The notes under the pieces: model-generated
The model's input: only the letters and a program-made list of their open reading frames with translations
What the model was told of the DNA's origin: nothing
Databases searched by the model: none
Program-made: the position numbers and the translations under genes
In this document: piece by piece, positions 1 through 5,420 of the stretch
Numbering within the stretch: the stretch's first letter is position 1
How the letters are laid out: every line of letters begins with the position of its first letter
Assembly (NCBI GenBank): GCA_016199025.1
Contig: JACQHM010000056.1
Location: 1 to 5,543, forward strand
Direction: 5' to 3'
From: Candidatus Methylomirabilota bacterium
GTDB lineage: Bacteria; Methylomirabilota; Methylomirabilia; Methylomirabilales; JACQHM01
DNA: 5,543 nucleotides

Positions 1-5
1 CTCAT
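1..5 (-). CDS. Possible start of pheT (phenylalanyl-tRNA synthetase beta subunit), cut by window edge
   Basis: Only ATG-AG is inside the window, so the protein cannot be identified from its sequence. The case rests on three points. An AGGA ribosome binding site (minus strand, about 17-14) lies 8 nt before the ATG. AG as the next two bases fits the Met-Arg start common in PheT. And pheT normally follows pheS, which ends at 191. If correct, pheT is separated from pheS by an unusually long 185-nt gap. It would encode the beta subunit of the (alpha-beta)2 enzyme that charges tRNA-Phe. Confidence 0.35.
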
Positions 6-190
6 CTTTTATTTCCTACAATTGATGCTGCCGGCAGGGAAGATCGATGAACGTGAACTTTCTGCGGCTCGTGGGCGAGAGGGTCTTGTACGTATCCGAT
101 CTGGGCTATGGGAGGTATGGCCCGCCCCACGATGAAGCACGCTATGCGACTGGTCGGCCAGCAGGTTGGTAGCCTCTGGCATCTCTTGGA
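6..190. other. Intergenic gap downstream of pheS; no convincing gene
   Basis: This 185-nt stretch separates the pheS stop from the possible pheT start. On the minus strand a 57-codon frame (182-9) begins with ATG just after pheS, but its product is rich in Arg, Ser, Pro and His and looks like random translation of GC-rich DNA. On the plus strand a 41-codon frame (47-172) has an AGGGA six bases before its ATG and a more protein-like composition, but it resembles nothing I know. There is no T-tract terminator, no tRNA and no recognisable PheT N-terminus in any frame. Confidence 0.6.
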
Positions 191-197
191 TCAGAGG
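173..197 (-). other. Stem-loop overlapping the pheS stop codon
   Basis: On the minus strand CCTCTG (197-192) pairs with CAGAGG (178-173), and an inner ATC/GAT adds three pairs across a 2-nt bulge. The first two bases of the pheS TGA stop lie in the outer arm and the third in the inner stem. No T-run follows, so it is not an intrinsic terminator. It may stabilise or help process the mRNA between pheS and the next gene, or be chance. Confidence 0.3.
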
Positions 198-1246
198 GTT
201 TGGAATTGCTTCAAGAATCGGAGGTCGTTGTCGAAGAAGAGGCGGATGTCGTCGATGCCGAACTTGAGCATGGTGATCCGTTCGACCCCCATGCCGAAGG
301 CGAAGCCGGTGTAGCGCTCGGCATCGTACCCGACCCGCTTGAAGAGATCCGGGTCCACCATCCCGGCCCCCAGGATCTCCAGCCACCCGCTCCCCTTGCA
401 GACCCGGCAGCCCGTTCCCCCACAGATGATGCACAAGACGTCCACCTCGGCAGAGGGTTCCGTGAAAGGGAAGAAGCTCGGTCGGAACCGCAGGCGGACC
501 TGTTTCCCGAAGAGGCGCTCGGCGAAGACCTGGAGGGTCCCCTTCAGATCGGCGAAGGTCACCCCCTCATCCACGAGCAATCCTTCTACCTGATGGAACA
601 TCGGAGAGTGGGAGATGTCGGCATCCCGCCGGTAGACCTTCCCTGGAACAACGATCTGGATCGGGGGTGCCTTAAGCTCCATGACCCGGATCTGGACCGG
701 GGACGTATGGGTCCTCAAGAGAACCTCGTCGGTCACGTAGAAGGTATCCTGCATGTCCCGGGCCGGGTGGTCTTTCGGCATGTTCAGGGCCTCGAAGTTA
801 TAATAGTCCAACTCTACTTCCGGCCCCTCTACCACCTTGAAGCCCAGGTGCTGGAAGATCTCCAGGATCTCGTCCAGGACTTGGGTCAGAGGGTGGAGGC
901 TCCCGAAGGTGGGGGAGTGACCAGGAAGAGTCGGATCCAACCGCTCCTTGACAAGGAGGGCCTGAACGAGACGCTCCTCCAGGGCTTTGCGGCACTCGGC
1001 GAGGGCATGTTCCAGTGTTCCCTTCACCAGGTTGGCGAACCTCCCGATCTCGGGACGGATTTCGGAAGGGAGGTCTCCGAGGTTTCTGAGGACCCCGGTG
1101 AGGGCCCCCTTCCTCCCCAGGGTCCTGACCTTGACCTCTTCCAGGGCCTCCAGAGACTCGGCCGCCTCGATCGCCTGAAGCGCCTCTGCCTCGATCGCCC
1201 GAAGCTGAGTGAGAACAGACGCCTGGTCGAGCTTCTCCCCTTCCAT
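191..1246 (-). CDS. pheS: Phenylalanine--tRNA ligase alpha subunit
   Basis: This is the catalytic alpha subunit of the cytoplasmic (alpha-beta)2 synthetase that attaches phenylalanine to tRNA-Phe. The product is 351 residues, close to the family norm. Residues 1-100 are charged and helical, matching the tRNA-binding coiled coil. The class II core follows: motif 1 region near 135-145, motif 2 from RTHTSPVQIR to VYRRD (178-208), FHQVEGL (217-223), the phenylalanine-pocket segment FPFTEPS (259-265), and motif 3 GFAFGMGVERI (314-324). Four cysteines (272, 275, 280, 283) form a CxxC-x4-CxxC insertion, as in Bacillus-type PheS and unlike E. coli. The ATG at 1246 is preferred because it begins the conserved N-terminus; two AAAGGA elements lie upstream, one adjacent to the ATG and one 12 nt away. 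The frame stays open upstream into rplT without support. The gene starts 16 nt after rplT, so it is co-transcribed. Confidence 0.97.
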   Translation of the reverse strand: MEGEKLDQASVLTQLRAIEAEALQAIEAAESLEALEEVKVRTLGRKGALTGVLRNLGDLPSEIRPEIGRFANLVKGTLEHALAECRKALEERLVQALLVKERLDPTLPGHSPTFGSLHPLTQVLDEILEIFQHLGFKVVEGPEVELDYYNFEALNMPKDHPARDMQDTFYVTDEVLLRTHTSPVQIRVMELKAPPIQIVVPGKVYRRDADISHSPMFHQVEGLLVDEGVTFADLKGTLQVFAERLFGKQVRLRFRPSFFPFTEPSAEVDVLCIICGGTGCRVCKGSGWLEILGAGMVDPDLFKRVGYDAERYTGFAFGMGVERITMLKFGIDDIRLFFDNDLRFLKQFQTL

Positions 1247-1262
1247 TCCTTTAGCGTTTCCT

Positions 1263-1628
1263 TTACGACGTCGCGATGAGATGCGCCCTGGCCACCTGGG
1301 CCAACTCGGCGAAGGCCTGGACATCTTTCACCGCAAGATCCGCGAGGATCTTCCGATCCACGGCCACCCCCGCTTTGTGAAGGCCTCCCATCAGTTGGCT
1401 ATAGGAAAGACCATTCTGACGAGCGGCCGCGTTGATCCTGATGATCCAGAGGCCCCTGAACTCGCGCTTCTTCGTCCGCCGGTCCCGGTAGGCATACCGG
1501 AGTGCCCGGTCCACGGCCTCCTGGGCGATCCGGAAGGAGGACTTCCGCTTCCCCCAGAAGCCCTCGGCCTGCTTGATGACCTTCGCCCGTCGATGTCGGG
1601 TTTTGGGTCCGCCTTTCGCCCTCGGCAT
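1263..1628 (-). CDS. rplT: 50S ribosomal protein L20
   Basis: L20 binds 23S rRNA and is needed early in assembly of the large ribosomal subunit; in several bacteria it also represses its own operon. The product is 121 residues (family about 117-120) and very basic. The MPRAKGG start, the central block YAYRDRRTKKREFRGLWI and INAAARQNGLSY, and the C-terminal DRKILADLAV are characteristic. The ATG at 1628 is supported by AGGAG seven bases upstream. The same frame stays open back to 1685, but that extension only translates the heptamer array and lacks homology to L20. The gene sits 76 nt after rpmI and 16 nt before pheS. Confidence 0.98.
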   Translation of the reverse strand: MPRAKGGPKTRHRRAKVIKQAEGFWGKRKSSFRIAQEAVDRALRYAYRDRRTKKREFRGLWIIRINAAARQNGLSYSQLMGGLHKAGVAVDRKILADLAVKDVQAFAELAQVARAHLIATS

Positions 1629-1641
1629 CTTAAAACTCCTT

Positions 1642-1704
1642 TTCGATCTTCGATGTTCGATGATAGATGATCGACCACCGAACATCGACCACCGAACATC
1701 GACC
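1642..1704. repeat. Nine degenerate heptamers between rpmI and rplT
   Basis: Read on the plus strand, 63 nt divide exactly into nine 7-mers: TTCGATC, TTCGATG, TTCGATG, ATAGATG, ATCGACC, ACCGAAC, ATCGACC, ACCGAAC, ATCGACC. The right half is a clean 14-nt tandem repeat (about 2.4 copies from 1671). The left half is partly its inverse: TCGATGTTCG at 1650-1659 is the exact reverse complement of both 1679-1688 and 1693-1702, so the RNA can form one of two mutually exclusive 10-bp stems. The array abuts the rpmI stop codon at one end and stops about 5 nt before the rplT Shine-Dalgarno site at the other. It resembles dispersed short heptamer repeats seen in some genomes; its function here is unknown. 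Confidence 0.85.
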
Positions 1705-1902
1705 TTAAATGTAGGGGATGAGCCGCTTCATGCGTTTCTCATCAACTGGATGGATGAGACCCGGTTTCCGAAGGGCCCTTTTACGCCCCGGCGATTTCTT
1801 GGTCAACAGGTGGCTCCTGGAGGCATGAAAACGACGGATCTTCCCAGTCCCCGTCACCTTGAACCGTTTGGCAGCGCCTCTCAACGTCTTGATCTTCGGC
1901 AT
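1705..1902 (-). CDS. rpmI: 50S ribosomal protein L35
   Basis: L35 is a small basic protein of the large ribosomal subunit. The product is 65 residues, the usual length. The start MPKIKTLRGAAKRFK, the central HLLTKKSPGRKR and the C-terminal RLIPYI closely follow the family. The ATG at 1902 has a purine-rich GAGGTGAGGG directly upstream. It lies 67 nt after infC and 76 nt before rplT, the standard infC-rpmI-rplT order. In E. coli and Bacillus this operon is autoregulated by L20 binding mRNA, but I could not recognise an L20-binding structure upstream of rpmI here. Confidence 0.97.
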   Translation of the reverse strand: MPKIKTLRGAAKRFKVTGTGKIRRFHASRSHLLTKKSPGRKRALRKPGLIHPVDEKRMKRLIPYI

Positions 1903-1969
1903 CCCTCACCTCAGAAAAAGCCTATAGCAAGTGGCACGTAGCCCGTAGAATAAGGATCCCCTGCTCCCT

Positions 1970-2479
1970 TTAGCGCTTCGGCGCCAGGATCATCACCATG
2001 ATCCTCCCCTCTGTCCTCGGAGGCTGCTCGACAACACCGACCTCCTTCAGGGCATGGGCGAACTTGTCCAGCAGCCCCTTGCCCAAGTTCATATGGGCCA
2101 GCTCCCGGCCTCGAAACACCATGGTGACCTTCACCTTGTCCCCCTCCTTCAGGAACTCCTCGGCATGCCTCGCCTTGAAGGCAAAATCATGCTCGTCGGT
2201 CTTTGGCCGGAGCTTGATCTCCTTGATCTCGATGATGGCCTGCTTCTTTCTCGCCTCCCGTGCCTTCTTCGACTGCTCGTAGCGGTACTTTCCATAGTCG
2301 ATGATCCGACACACGGGAGGCTTCGCCTCGGGGGCCACCTCCACCAAGTCGAGGCCCAGATTGTAGGCGGTCTGGAGGGCTTCCTGGACCGGCATAATCC
2401 CAAGCTGGGTCCCGTCCGGACTGATGACCCGAACCTCTTTGACCCGGATCCTCTCATTGACTCGAAGCGGCTTGCTGAT
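1970..2479 (-). CDS. infC: Translation initiation factor IF-3, probable ATC start codon
   Basis: IF3 binds the 30S subunit, prevents premature joining of 50S and rejects wrong initiator tRNAs and start codons. The 169-residue product has the N-terminal domain (SKPLRVNERIR, then LGLDLVEVAP at 41-50), the basic linker with the family signature around YGKYRYEQSKKARE (62-75), and the C-terminal domain (KEIKLRP 86-92, FRGRELAH 122-129). The family N-terminus begins exactly at an ATC codon (2479-2477). AGGAGG (2493-2488) lies 8 nt before it, within TTAGGAGGTGA, which matches 10 of 11 bases of the full anti-16S sequence. The only canonical in-frame start nearby, GTG at 2488, shares its first G with that binding site and so cannot be served by it; it would add just three residues (172 aa). 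Non-AUG infC starts are known (AUU in E. coli, AUC in Myxococcus) and let IF3 repress itself. The thrS stop is 34 nt upstream. Confidence 0.95.
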   Translation of the reverse strand: MSKPLRVNERIRVKEVRVISPDGTQLGIMPVQEALQTAYNLGLDLVEVAPEAKPPVCRIIDYGKYRYEQSKKAREARKKQAIIEIKEIKLRPKTDEHDFAFKARHAEEFLKEGDKVKVTMVFRGRELAHMNLGKGLLDKFAHALKEVGVVEQPPRTEGRIMVMILAPKR

Positions 2480-2493
2480 CGGCGTCACCTCCT
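2477..2493 (-). promoter_or_regulatory. infC ribosome binding site and ATC start codon
   Basis: AGGAGG at 2493-2488, extended to AGGAGGTGA, is followed by an 8-nt spacer and ATC at 2479-2477. The unusually long match to the 16S 3' end is what a weak start codon would need. This site decides the infC start, because GTG at 2488-2486 lies inside the binding site itself. Confidence 0.8.
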
Positions 2494-2518
2494 AAGGATG
2501 GCCGAAAACGGCCTTAGG
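2491..2518 (-). promoter_or_regulatory. Hairpin joining the thrS stop codon to the infC ribosome binding site
   Basis: On the minus strand CCTAAGG (2518-2512) is the exact reverse complement of CCTTAGG (2497-2491). Between them CCG-TTTT-CGG adds three pairs, leaving a CCAT bulge; an equivalent 5+5 pairing shifts the bulge to ATCC. The left arm contains the thrS TAA stop (2516-2514). The right arm contains the first three bases of the infC AGGAGG. No T-run follows, so it is not a terminator. The inferred role is translational coupling: ribosomes finishing thrS open the stem and expose the infC site. Confidence 0.6.
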
Positions 2519-4490
2519 CGGCCGGAGGGGAGAGTTCCTCCCGGATAGCGCCCAGGAACTCCTCCAGGCTCATGGAGCCCCGATCCTGGCCCCCCCGGGC
2601 CCGCACGGATACAGAGCAGCTCTGAAGCTCTCGATCCCCCACCACCAGAACATAAGGAACCTTCCTCACCTCGGCATCCCTGACCTTGTAGCCCACCTTC
2701 TCGCTCCGCTCATCCCACTCCGCCCTGACACCGGCCTCCCGGAGCCGCCGATGCAGTTCTTGGGCAAACGCATGATGGCGCAGGGCGACGGGGATGACCA
2801 TGACCTGGACCGGGGCAAGCCACGTCGGAAAGGCCCCGGCATAGTGCTCGATCAGGATGCCGAAGAATCGCTCCAGCGAGCCGAGAATAGCCCGGTGGAT
2901 CATGACCAGACGGTGGAAGCGGCCATCCTCGGCCATATAGGTCAGGTCAAAGCGCTCCGGGAGGGTGTAGTCGAGTTGAATGGTTGTCAACTGCCACTTG
3001 CGGCCAATGGCGTCGAAAAGATGGAAGTCGATCTTTGGGCCATAGAAGTTGGCCTCACCCCGGACCCGCTGATAGGAAAGGCCCAGCGTCTCCAGGGTCT
3101 CCGCCAGGCCCGCTTCCGCTTGATCCCACACCTCCGGCCGTCCGGCGAACTTGCCCATGTCGCCGGGGTCCCGCACAGACAGCATGATCTCCAGCTCCCT
3201 GAAGCCGAAGGCCCTCATGACGCGGAACGTGAGGTCGATCAAGGCAGCGACTTCTTGCTGGATCTGATCGGGGCGGCAGAAGAGATGGGCATCGTCCTGG
3301 GTCAGGCCCCGGACTCGAAGCAGGCCATGGAGGACCCCCGAGCGCTCGTAACGGTAGACGGTCCCGAACTCAGCAAGGCGCATCGGAAGGTCCCGGTAGC
3401 TCCTGGTTTGGGACTTATAGATCATGATGTGGAACGGGCAGTTCATCGGCTTCACGAGATACTCCTGCCCCTCCACCTCGATCCCTGAGAACATGTTCTC
3501 CTGATACCAGCTCATGTGGCCGCTTTGCTCCCAAAGGTGGGATCGGGCCACGTGGGGCGTGTAGACCACGTCATAGCCAAGCCGCTTCAGCTCCTCCCGC
3601 ATGAAATCCTCGATCCTCTGGCGCACCAGGGCCCCCTTTGGGAGCCAGAGGATCAGGCCGGGGCCGATCTCCTCGCTGACGGTAAAGAGGTCCAGCTCCT
3701 TGCCCAACCGCCGGTGATCCCGCCTCTTCGCCTCCTCCAATCGAAAGAGATGCTCTGCCAGGGCCTCTTCTGTCGGGAAGGCCGTCCCGTAGATCCGTTG
3801 GAGCATCGGCCGCCGCTGATCCCCACGCCAATAGGCTCCGGCGACGTGGGTGAGCTTGAAGGCGCGAAGGTGAAGGGTCGAGGGCACGTGGGGGCCGCGG
3901 CAAAGGTCAAGGAACTTTCCCATCTGGTAGAAGCTCATGAGGCCTTTCGTCGCGTCCGCCTCCTCGGCGAGATCCTGGCTCTCGCCCTCTGCCCGGATCG
4001 TCTCCAGGATTTCGACCTTGTACGTTTGATCCATCTCTTTCGCGATCCCGATGGCCTCCTCCAGCGGCACCTCGAGCCTGATAAAGGGGAGATCCTGCTC
4101 AGCCAGCTCCTGCATCTTCGCCTCGATGGCGGGGAGATCCTCGGGGGTCAAGGTCCTGGGGAGCTGGATGTCGTAGTAGAAGCCTTCCTCAATGGCCGGC
4201 CCGATGGCGAACCTCGCCTCCCCGAAGAGTTCTTGAACGGCGGCGGCCATCAGGTGCGCAGCACTGTGGCGGAGGATCTTCAAGCCCTCGGGGGAGTCGG
4301 CCTTCACGAACTCCACCGTCGCCCCAGCCGGGGGCACGCTGGAGAGATCCACAAGACGACCATCGACCCTCGCGGCGATCACCGAGCTCGTCCAGCGGCC
4401 GTCAGCATCTCTCAGGAGTTCCCCTGCCGATCTCCCCGGGAGCCAGGTTGTCCGCCGCCCATCGGGGAGAATGACTTCGACATTTCCCAT
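2514..4490 (-). CDS. thrS: Threonine--tRNA ligase
   Basis: This cytoplasmic class II synthetase charges tRNA-Thr and hydrolyses mischarged Ser-tRNA-Thr. The product is 658 residues, full length. In order it has an N-terminal TGS domain (about 1-65), the editing domain with HSAAH (H75, H79) and CRGPH (C197, H201), the catalytic core with zinc ligands C351 (MNCPFH), H402 (DDAHLF) and H532 (VMIHRA), motif 2 near FGTVYRYERSG, motif 3 around HRAILGSLERF, and the anticodon-binding domain (about 560-658). Start choice: ATG at 4490 is preferred, because it matches the usual TGS N-terminus and has TAAGG upstream. The frame also has an ATG at 4505, five residues earlier, but that one lies 3 nt after the T-run of a terminator hairpin and has no ribosome binding site. 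It is first in the thrS-infC-rpmI-rplT-pheS operon, with tRNA-Val upstream. Confidence 0.98.
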   Translation of the reverse strand: MGNVEVILPDGRRTTWLPGRSAGELLRDADGRWTSSVIAARVDGRLVDLSSVPPAGATVEFVKADSPEGLKILRHSAAHLMAAAVQELFGEARFAIGPAIEEGFYYDIQLPRTLTPEDLPAIEAKMQELAEQDLPFIRLEVPLEEAIGIAKEMDQTYKVEILETIRAEGESQDLAEEADATKGLMSFYQMGKFLDLCRGPHVPSTLHLRAFKLTHVAGAYWRGDQRRPMLQRIYGTAFPTEEALAEHLFRLEEAKRRDHRRLGKELDLFTVSEEIGPGLILWLPKGALVRQRIEDFMREELKRLGYDVVYTPHVARSHLWEQSGHMSWYQENMFSGIEVEGQEYLVKPMNCPFHIMIYKSQTRSYRDLPMRLAEFGTVYRYERSGVLHGLLRVRGLTQDDAHLFCRPDQIQQEVAALIDLTFRVMRAFGFRELEIMLSVRDPGDMGKFAGRPEVWDQAEAGLAETLETLGLSYQRVRGEANFYGPKIDFHLFDAIGRKWQLTTIQLDYTLPERFDLTYMAEDGRFHRLVMIHRAILGSLERFFGILIEHYAGAFPTWLAPVQVMVIPVALRHHAFAQELHRRLREAGVRAEWDERSEKVGYKVRDAEVRKVPYVLVVGDRELQSCSVSVRARGGQDRGSMSLEEFLGAIREELSPPAA

Positions 4491-4508
4491 GATTCCCTTA
4501 TCCATAAT

Positions 4509-4542
4509 AAAAAAGCATCATGCGGTCTCTTGACCGTGATGC
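4509..4542 (-). terminator. Intrinsic terminator or attenuator between tRNA-Val and thrS
   Basis: On the minus strand GCATCA-CGGTC, an AAGA loop, then GACCG-CA-TGATGC form an 11-bp stem with one 2-nt bulge, followed by six Ts (4514-4509). The form is that of a Rho-independent terminator for the tRNA transcript. Only 18 nt separate the T-run from the preferred thrS ATG, too little for a promoter. Transcription of thrS therefore has to pass through this structure, making leaky termination or attenuation likely. No T-box elements are visible. Confidence 0.8.
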
Positions 4543-4548
4543 CTCTGT

Positions 4549-4567
4549 CGATCCTCAGGAAGGATCG
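4549..4567 (-). other. Perfect 7-bp hairpin in the tRNA-Val trailer
   Basis: On the minus strand CGATCCT (4567-4561) and AGGATCG (4555-4549) form an uninterrupted stem around a TCCTG loop. It follows the tRNA CCA end by 11 nt and precedes the terminator stem by 6 nt, giving two tandem hairpins. It could mark 3' processing of the tRNA, or take part in switching the downstream terminator. GATCG of its 3' arm can pair with CGGTC of the terminator's 5' arm (one G-U), but only over 5 bp. Confidence 0.55.
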
Positions 4568-4578
4568 AAAAGGGCTGA

Positions 4579-4653
4579 TGGTAGGCACGGGCGGTTTCGA
4601 ACCGCCGACCTCTTGCGTGTCAAGCAAGCGCTCTCCCCCTGAGCTACGTGCCT
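4579..4653 (-). tRNA. tRNA-Val, anticodon GAC
   Basis: A 75-nt cloverleaf with encoded CCA. The acceptor stem AGGCACG/CGTGCCT is a perfect 7 bp, the D arm is GCTC/GAGC with a short AGGGGGA loop, and the anticodon arm is CTTGC/GCAAG with loop TTGACAC, which puts GAC at positions 34-36 (reads GUC, and GUU by wobble). The variable loop is 5 nt, the T arm is GGCGG/CCGCC with loop TTCGAAA, the discriminator is A, and CCA is at 4581-4579. It has its own promoter upstream. The terminator-like hairpin downstream lies before thrS. Confidence 0.96.
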
Positions 4654-4693
4654 ACGCCGGGCTTCTCGAATGATCTCCATCCGCCCTGTCTAG

Positions 4694-4722
4694 CTTTTAA
4701 AGGAAAATGAAAGGAGTGTCAA
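4694..4722 (-). promoter_or_regulatory. Sigma70-type promoter for tRNA-Val (and probably the thrS operon)
   Basis: The -35 box TTGACA (4722-4717) matches the consensus perfectly. A 17-nt T-rich spacer follows, then the -10 box TAAAAG (4699-4694, four of six consensus bases). Transcription would start near 4687, about 34 nt before the mature tRNA. It begins only 8 nt after the stop codon of the preceding gene. It is the only convincing promoter upstream of thrS in the window. Confidence 0.75.
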
Positions 4723-4730
4723 GGGGAATT

Positions 4731-5345
4731 TCACTTCCTCTCGCCAGGCCGGGTCGGCGGGGATCCCTCTCCGACTCCCTCCCGGCTTTTCGCCGGGGCT
4801 GGGTGGTTGGGAAGGATCAGCAGGTTTCTCAGGATCACCACCTTGGTTTCAGGGCTTCCAGCATCCCGGCTGATGTTCACCGTCGTCTGATCTTGGAAGG
4901 TCGGGGCGATGGCAATAAGGGCGCTCTTGACCTTGGCCGACGTGCTCATATACATGGGGGCCCTTCCAGCCTGACTTTGGTAGAACTTGACAACCTGATC
5001 AAAGGGATCAAAGGTCACGAAGGAGACCTCGTACCAACGGGCACCATCTCCCTGCCCGGATCGCGAGACAACCTTCGAGGCTTTGGCATACACCGGAACG
5101 CCCACACCTGGTTCGCTAGACGCTGGAGACCCTCTTGGGGCATCGGTCGGCTGTCCACCTTCAGCAGGGGAGGTCTCGGATGGTCTCTGCCCCGGCTGGT
5201 TGGCCGACGGTCCCTCCCGAGAAGAGAGCGAGGGTACTGAAGGGCGATCCGATCCTGGCCGTGATCGAGACAAGAGGAGACCCACGACGAGAACAATGAC
5301 AACCGACGCTGCCACAGAGAGCCATATCCTGGCGGATCGCTTCAT
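4731..5345 (-). CDS. Membrane-anchored protein with Pro/Ser-rich linker and unnamed C-terminal domain
   Basis: I do not recognise a named family for this 204-residue protein. It starts MKRSAR, followed by one hydrophobic segment (about 8-26) that fits a signal anchor or uncleaved signal peptide; there is no lipobox cysteine. Residues 27-80 are a Pro/Ser/Gly-rich, probably disordered linker. A folded domain of about 85-172 follows, with VGVPVYAKAS, then WYEVSFVTFDPFDQVVKFYQ, then beta-prone stretches near 141-148 and 154-173. The tail (180-204) is again Pro/Gly-rich and basic. A 'pseudo-periplasmic' domain of the type seen in envelope proteins that start with a VPxYPGA-like motif and contain a D-x-x-VVxFY helix is my best comparison. 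Its location is inferred to be anchored in the inner membrane facing outward. The ATG at 5345 follows a G-rich AAGGGGGGGA. The 75-nt spacer shows no promoter or terminator, so it may be co-transcribed with the upstream gene. Confidence 0.8.
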   Translation of the reverse strand: MKRSARIWLSVAASVVIVLVVGLLLSRSRPGSDRPSVPSLSSREGPSANQPGQRPSETSPAEGGQPTDAPRGSPASSEPGVGVPVYAKASKVVSRSGQGDGARWYEVSFVTFDPFDQVVKFYQSQAGRAPMYMSTSAKVKSALIAIAPTFQDQTTVNISRDAGSPETKVVILRNLLILPNHPAPAKSREGVGEGSPPTRPGERK

Positions 5346-5367
5346 TCCCCCCCTTCCCTATGAGACG

Positions 5368-5404
5368 CTCGATTAAGGGAGCCCGACCAGGACGATCCCT
5401 CGAG
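5368..5404 (-). other. Bulged stem-loop in the spacer upstream of the membrane-anchored protein
   Basis: On the minus strand CTCGA-GGGA (5404-5396) pairs with TCCC (5380-5377) and, after a TTAA bulge, with TCGAG (5372-5368): nine pairs around a 15-nt loop. There is no T-run, so it is not an intrinsic terminator. It may be a processing or coupling structure, or chance in GC-rich DNA. Confidence 0.3.
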
Positions 5405-5420
5405 AACCCAACTATCCCGC

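Noticed and set aside
9..182. 57-codon minus-strand frame just after pheS
   Set aside because: The weak AAGAG site, Arg/Ser/Pro/His-rich product and lack of any known motif suggest an accidental open frame.
200..1279. 359-codon open frame on the plus strand
   Set aside because: It lies entirely antisense to pheS, whose product has all family motifs; the antisense product has no recognisable domain and reflects the GC-rich codon structure of pheS.
1903..1969. L20-binding autoregulatory leader upstream of rpmI
   Set aside because: Expected from other bacteria, but no 23S-like helix or pseudoknot could be recognised in these 67 nt by eye.
2477..2488. GTG at 2488 as infC start
   Set aside because: Its first base is the last G of the AGGAGG binding site, so that site cannot position a ribosome on it; homology begins three codons later at ATC.
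4491..4505. ATG at 4505 as thrS start
   Set aside because: It follows the terminator T-run by 3 nt and has no ribosome binding site; the ATG at 4490 matches the usual TGS-domain start.
4509..4578. T-box riboswitch upstream of thrS
   Set aside because: The leader is only about 70 nt between tRNA and thrS, with no specifier loop or T-box consensus; the hairpins are explained as tRNA trailer and terminator.
3516..4673. 385-codon open frame on the plus strand
   Set aside because: It is antisense to thrS and runs through the tRNA-Val gene and terminator, which no real coding region would do.
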